This document shows positions 62,192-64,000 of a stretch of DNA of 64,000 bases, one piece after another. The DNA comes from Stenotrophomonas lacuserhaii (lineage in GTDB: Bacteria > Pseudomonadota > Gammaproteobacteria > Xanthomonadales > Xanthomonadaceae), in assembly GCF_014836545.1 (NCBI RefSeq), contig NZ_JACSQS010000012.1, forward strand, positions 55,472-119,471. Direction: 5' to 3'. Under the pieces are notes generated by a model. It saw nothing but the letters and a program-made list of their open reading frames with translations. It was not told where the DNA came from and ran no database searches. The stretch's first letter is position 1, and the number at the start of each line of letters is the position of its first letter. Both the position numbers and the translations under genes were made by a program.

Positions 62192-63442
62192 ATGCGCATC
62201 GCCGTCATCGGCTACGGCACCGCTGGCCAGGCATTGGCCATTCTGTTGTCCCGCGACGAACACCACGTCGACATCTTCGAGCGCGCCCCCCGCCCCGGGC
62301 CAGTCGGCGCCGGCTTCCTGCTGCAGCCCAGCGGCCTGCAGGTGCTGTGGCAGATGGGCCTGCTGGATGCGGTGCGCGCGCACGCCGCACCGGTGCACCG
62401 CCTGCATGGCGACACGCCCTGCGGGCGCGCCGTGATGGACATGGGCTACGACGGCCTGGATGCGCGCCTGCACGGATTGGGCATGCAGCGTGGCGCGCTG
62501 TTCCAGCTGCTGGACCAGGCGCGTGAGGGCCTCGGGCAGCTGCATGCAGGCGTCACCGTCACAGCGGTCGACCACGAGCGTGGGCTGCTGCGCGACGGCG
62601 AAGGGCGACAGCACGGTCCGTACGACCTGGTGATCGCCGCCGACGGCTCGGCTTCGGCCCTGCGCGCGCAGGTCGGGGGGACGTCGCTGGACCGGGTCTA
62701 CCCGTGGGGCGCGCTGTGGTGCCTGTTGCCGGCGGAAGATTGGCCCCACGTGAGCGAACTGCGCCAGCGCTATGTTGCGGCGCGCAAGATGATCGGGCTG
62801 CTGCCGGTGGGCACGCGCCCCGGGGATGCCACGCCGCGGCTGAGCTTCTTCTGGAGCCTGCCACGCGAAGACTTCGCGCGATGGGAGGCCGATGGCCTGC
62901 AGCCGTGGCTGGATGAACTGCATGCGCTGTGGCCGGAGGCCGGCCCGCGCTTCGCCCACCTGCAGCAGGCCGGGCAGCTGGCGCGTGCCTCCTACCGCGA
63001 TGCGGTGATGCGGCGCTGGCACAACGGCCGGCTGGTGCTGGCTGGCGATGCCGCGCATTCGATGAGCCCGCAGCTGGGGCAGGGGGTGAACATGGCGCTG
63101 CTGGACGCGCTGGCCCTGCGTGACGCGCTGCGCGTTCACGGCAAGGGCGAGGCCGCCCTGCAGGCCTACCAGGCGCAGCGACGCGCCCACGTGGCCGTAT
63201 ACCACCACTGGAGCCGCTGGCTGACGCCGTTGTTCCAGTCCGACCGCGACGCCTGGTCGAAGGCCCGGGACGTGCTGCTGGGGCCGATGGGGCGCCTGCC
63301 CGGCGGCCGCGGCCACATGCTGCGGGTGCTCAGTGGCACCCAGCGCGGCTGGCTGGGAAAACTGCCGCTGGATCCTGCATTCATCGATGCGCTGGGCGCG
63401 CCGCGCGAGCCTGCAGCGCAGGCTGCATTGTCTGTGGCGTGA
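62192..63442 (+). CDS. FAD-dependent monooxygenase (UbiH/PHBH-like)
   Basis: The 416-residue flavoprotein has the N-terminal FAD fold MRIAVIGYGTAGQALAILL, the middle LVIAADGSAS (the DG motif) and the C-terminal VLAGDAAHSMSPQLGQGVNMALLDA, as in aromatic-ring hydroxylases. The substrate is unknown. The C-terminal segment (about 340-416) differs from UbiH. I start at ATG 62192, with GGA seven bases upstream; ATG 62180, four codons earlier, is also possible and would be preceded by AGG without spacing. No pathway genes adjoin it. Confidence 0.85.
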   Translation: MRIAVIGYGTAGQALAILLSRDEHHVDIFERAPRPGPVGAGFLLQPSGLQVLWQMGLLDAVRAHAAPVHRLHGDTPCGRAVMDMGYDGLDARLHGLGMQRGALFQLLDQAREGLGQLHAGVTVTAVDHERGLLRDGEGRQHGPYDLVIAADGSASALRAQVGGTSLDRVYPWGALWCLLPAEDWPHVSELRQRYVAARKMIGLLPVGTRPGDATPRLSFFWSLPREDFARWEADGLQPWLDELHALWPEAGPRFAHLQQAGQLARASYRDAVMRRWHNGRLVLAGDAAHSMSPQLGQGVNMALLDALALRDALRVHGKGEAALQAYQAQRRAHVAVYHHWSRWLTPLFQSDRDAWSKARDVLLGPMGRLPGGRGHMLRVLSGTQRGWLGKLPLDPAFIDALGAPREPAAQAALSVA

Positions 63443-63613
63443 ACGCCGCCATGACCGGAGTTGACGGTCGGCTCACCCCGTTCATGGCACAACAGCGGGG
63501 TACGCACGCACCGCGTAGTCCCCGCACTGTTCCGTGATCCTGCATCGCGCCCCGGCGGGCGGCCCGTGCTGCTGCCCCCTCTGGCTCGGGCGAGCCGCAT
63601 GCAAGGAGTCCCC

Positions 63614-63880
63614 ATGTTGTTCTCGGCTGAAGCGCTGGAATCGGAAATCTGCAAACTGCGCGGGTTGCTGCAGATGTTGCACGAAGACCAGCCGGACGTG
63701 CTGGAAGATGTCTTCGAATTCCATGTCGGCAGCCTGATCAGTCATTCCTCCCCGGAGCAGCACGGGTACATCCGCACGTGCGCCCAGGAGATGCTGGCCA
63801 CGATCCGGGCGTTGCCGCGGCGGGTGGAAAGCGGCGGGCCGGATTTTCGACTGATGCCGGAGATGCTGGCGGTCGCGTGA
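63614..63880 (+). CDS. Small protein of unknown function
   Basis: The 88-residue acidic protein starts at an ATG with a perfect ribosome site, AAGGAG, five bases upstream. No signal peptide or membrane helix is visible. The sequence is mainly helical (LESEICKLRGLLQMLHED and YIRTCAQEMLATIRALP), without a recognised domain. High-GC codon use like its neighbours supports it being real. It is a single gene with repeat-rich sequence on both sides. Confidence 0.6.
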   Translation: MLFSAEALESEICKLRGLLQMLHEDQPDVLEDVFEFHVGSLISHSSPEQHGYIRTCAQEMLATIRALPRRVESGGPDFRLMPEMLAVA

Positions 63881-63908
63881 GTGTCTTGCGCTGCGCGCGG
63901 GCTTGAAG

Positions 63909-64000
63909 CCAGAGCCAGAGCCAGAGCGCCAGCTGCACGGCTGATTGTGGGTGGGGCGGGGTGGATTGGCGGGGGACGGCAAGAGCCGCTCCTGCGGGCC
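63909..64000 (+). repeat. CCAGAG triplet repeat and possible start of a nested inverted repeat
   Basis: Three perfect CCAGAG units (63909-63926) are followed by GGGGCGGGGTGG at about 63953-63964, which matches the first arm bases of copy A (36274). The window ends before any second arm. It may be another member of the nested repeat family. Confidence 0.35.

Noticed and set aside
1..64000. CRISPR arrays, tRNA and rRNA genes, prophage or transposase genes
   Set aside because: No regularly spaced identical repeats, no cloverleaf with conserved T-loop, and no transposase or integrase motifs were seen. The repeats present are hairpins between genes.

Overview
The window is a GC-rich, gene-dense chromosomal segment that most resembles Stenotrophomonas (S. 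maltophilia group, Xanthomonadaceae). Evidence: repeated GTAG-headed hairpins of the SMAG/REP type between genes; a creBCD cluster; Xanthomonas-type TonB-dependent receptors; and the order rpoE-rseA-mucD-lepA-lepB-DUF4845-rnc-era-recO. I see no rRNA, tRNA, CRISPR array, prophage or intact insertion sequence. It looks like core chromosome with some accessory transport and regulation loci.

Layout. 1-8.4 kb: the 5' end of mutS (cut by the window edge), a CDF-type transporter, a secreted papain-like/esterase gene pair, an orphan barstar-family inhibitor, a large hybrid PAS histidine kinase, a glycine-zipper envelope protein and a threonine aldolase. 8.4-17.1 kb: a TonB-dependent receptor preceded by a 16-bp perfect palindrome, a secreted metallophosphatase, and a four-gene operon (DUF3649, PepSY, DUF3325, TonB siderophore receptor) with a Fur-like site at its head. 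17.2-28.8 kb: an HxlR regulator divergent from an MFS pump, a His-rich CDF zinc exporter, gpmA, a DUF4262 protein, an M13 lipoprotein peptidase, mfd, a GNAT protein and rlmJ. 28.8-36.2 kb: creB-creC-creD with a triple cre-tag-like motif before creD, an M28 peptidase, gltX and a zur-like gene.

36.2-36.7 kb is a gene-free stretch of nested inverted repeats. 36.7-44.6 kb: a tetR-emrB-emrA-type efflux operon, an MFS transporter, a His-rich ZnuD-like zinc receptor divergent from a MerC-domain protein with two Zur-box-like sites between them, and a bTHX-like ribosomal protein. 44.8-46.9 kb: a FadB/FadJ-type beta-oxidation protein. 47-55.8 kb: the sigma-E envelope-stress operon, possibly headed by a small leader ORF overlapping rpoE, followed by the lepA-lepB-rnc-era-recO housekeeping run. 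55.8-64 kb: a REC-Hpt phosphorelay protein, rlmD, a CYTH protein, a FrnE-like DsbA protein, nagZ-hpt-mtnP (overlapping genes), a cold-shock protein, an FAD monooxygenase and a small unknown protein.

Themes. Zinc homeostasis is concentrated here: a zur-like regulator, a ZnuD-like importer, the MerC protein and a zinc exporter. Iron uptake is represented by the siderophore operon. Envelope stress and beta-lactam physiology are represented by creBCD, the sigma-E operon and nagZ. The most unusual DNA is a set of dispersed inverted repeats, several of which supply the stop codons of adjacent genes.
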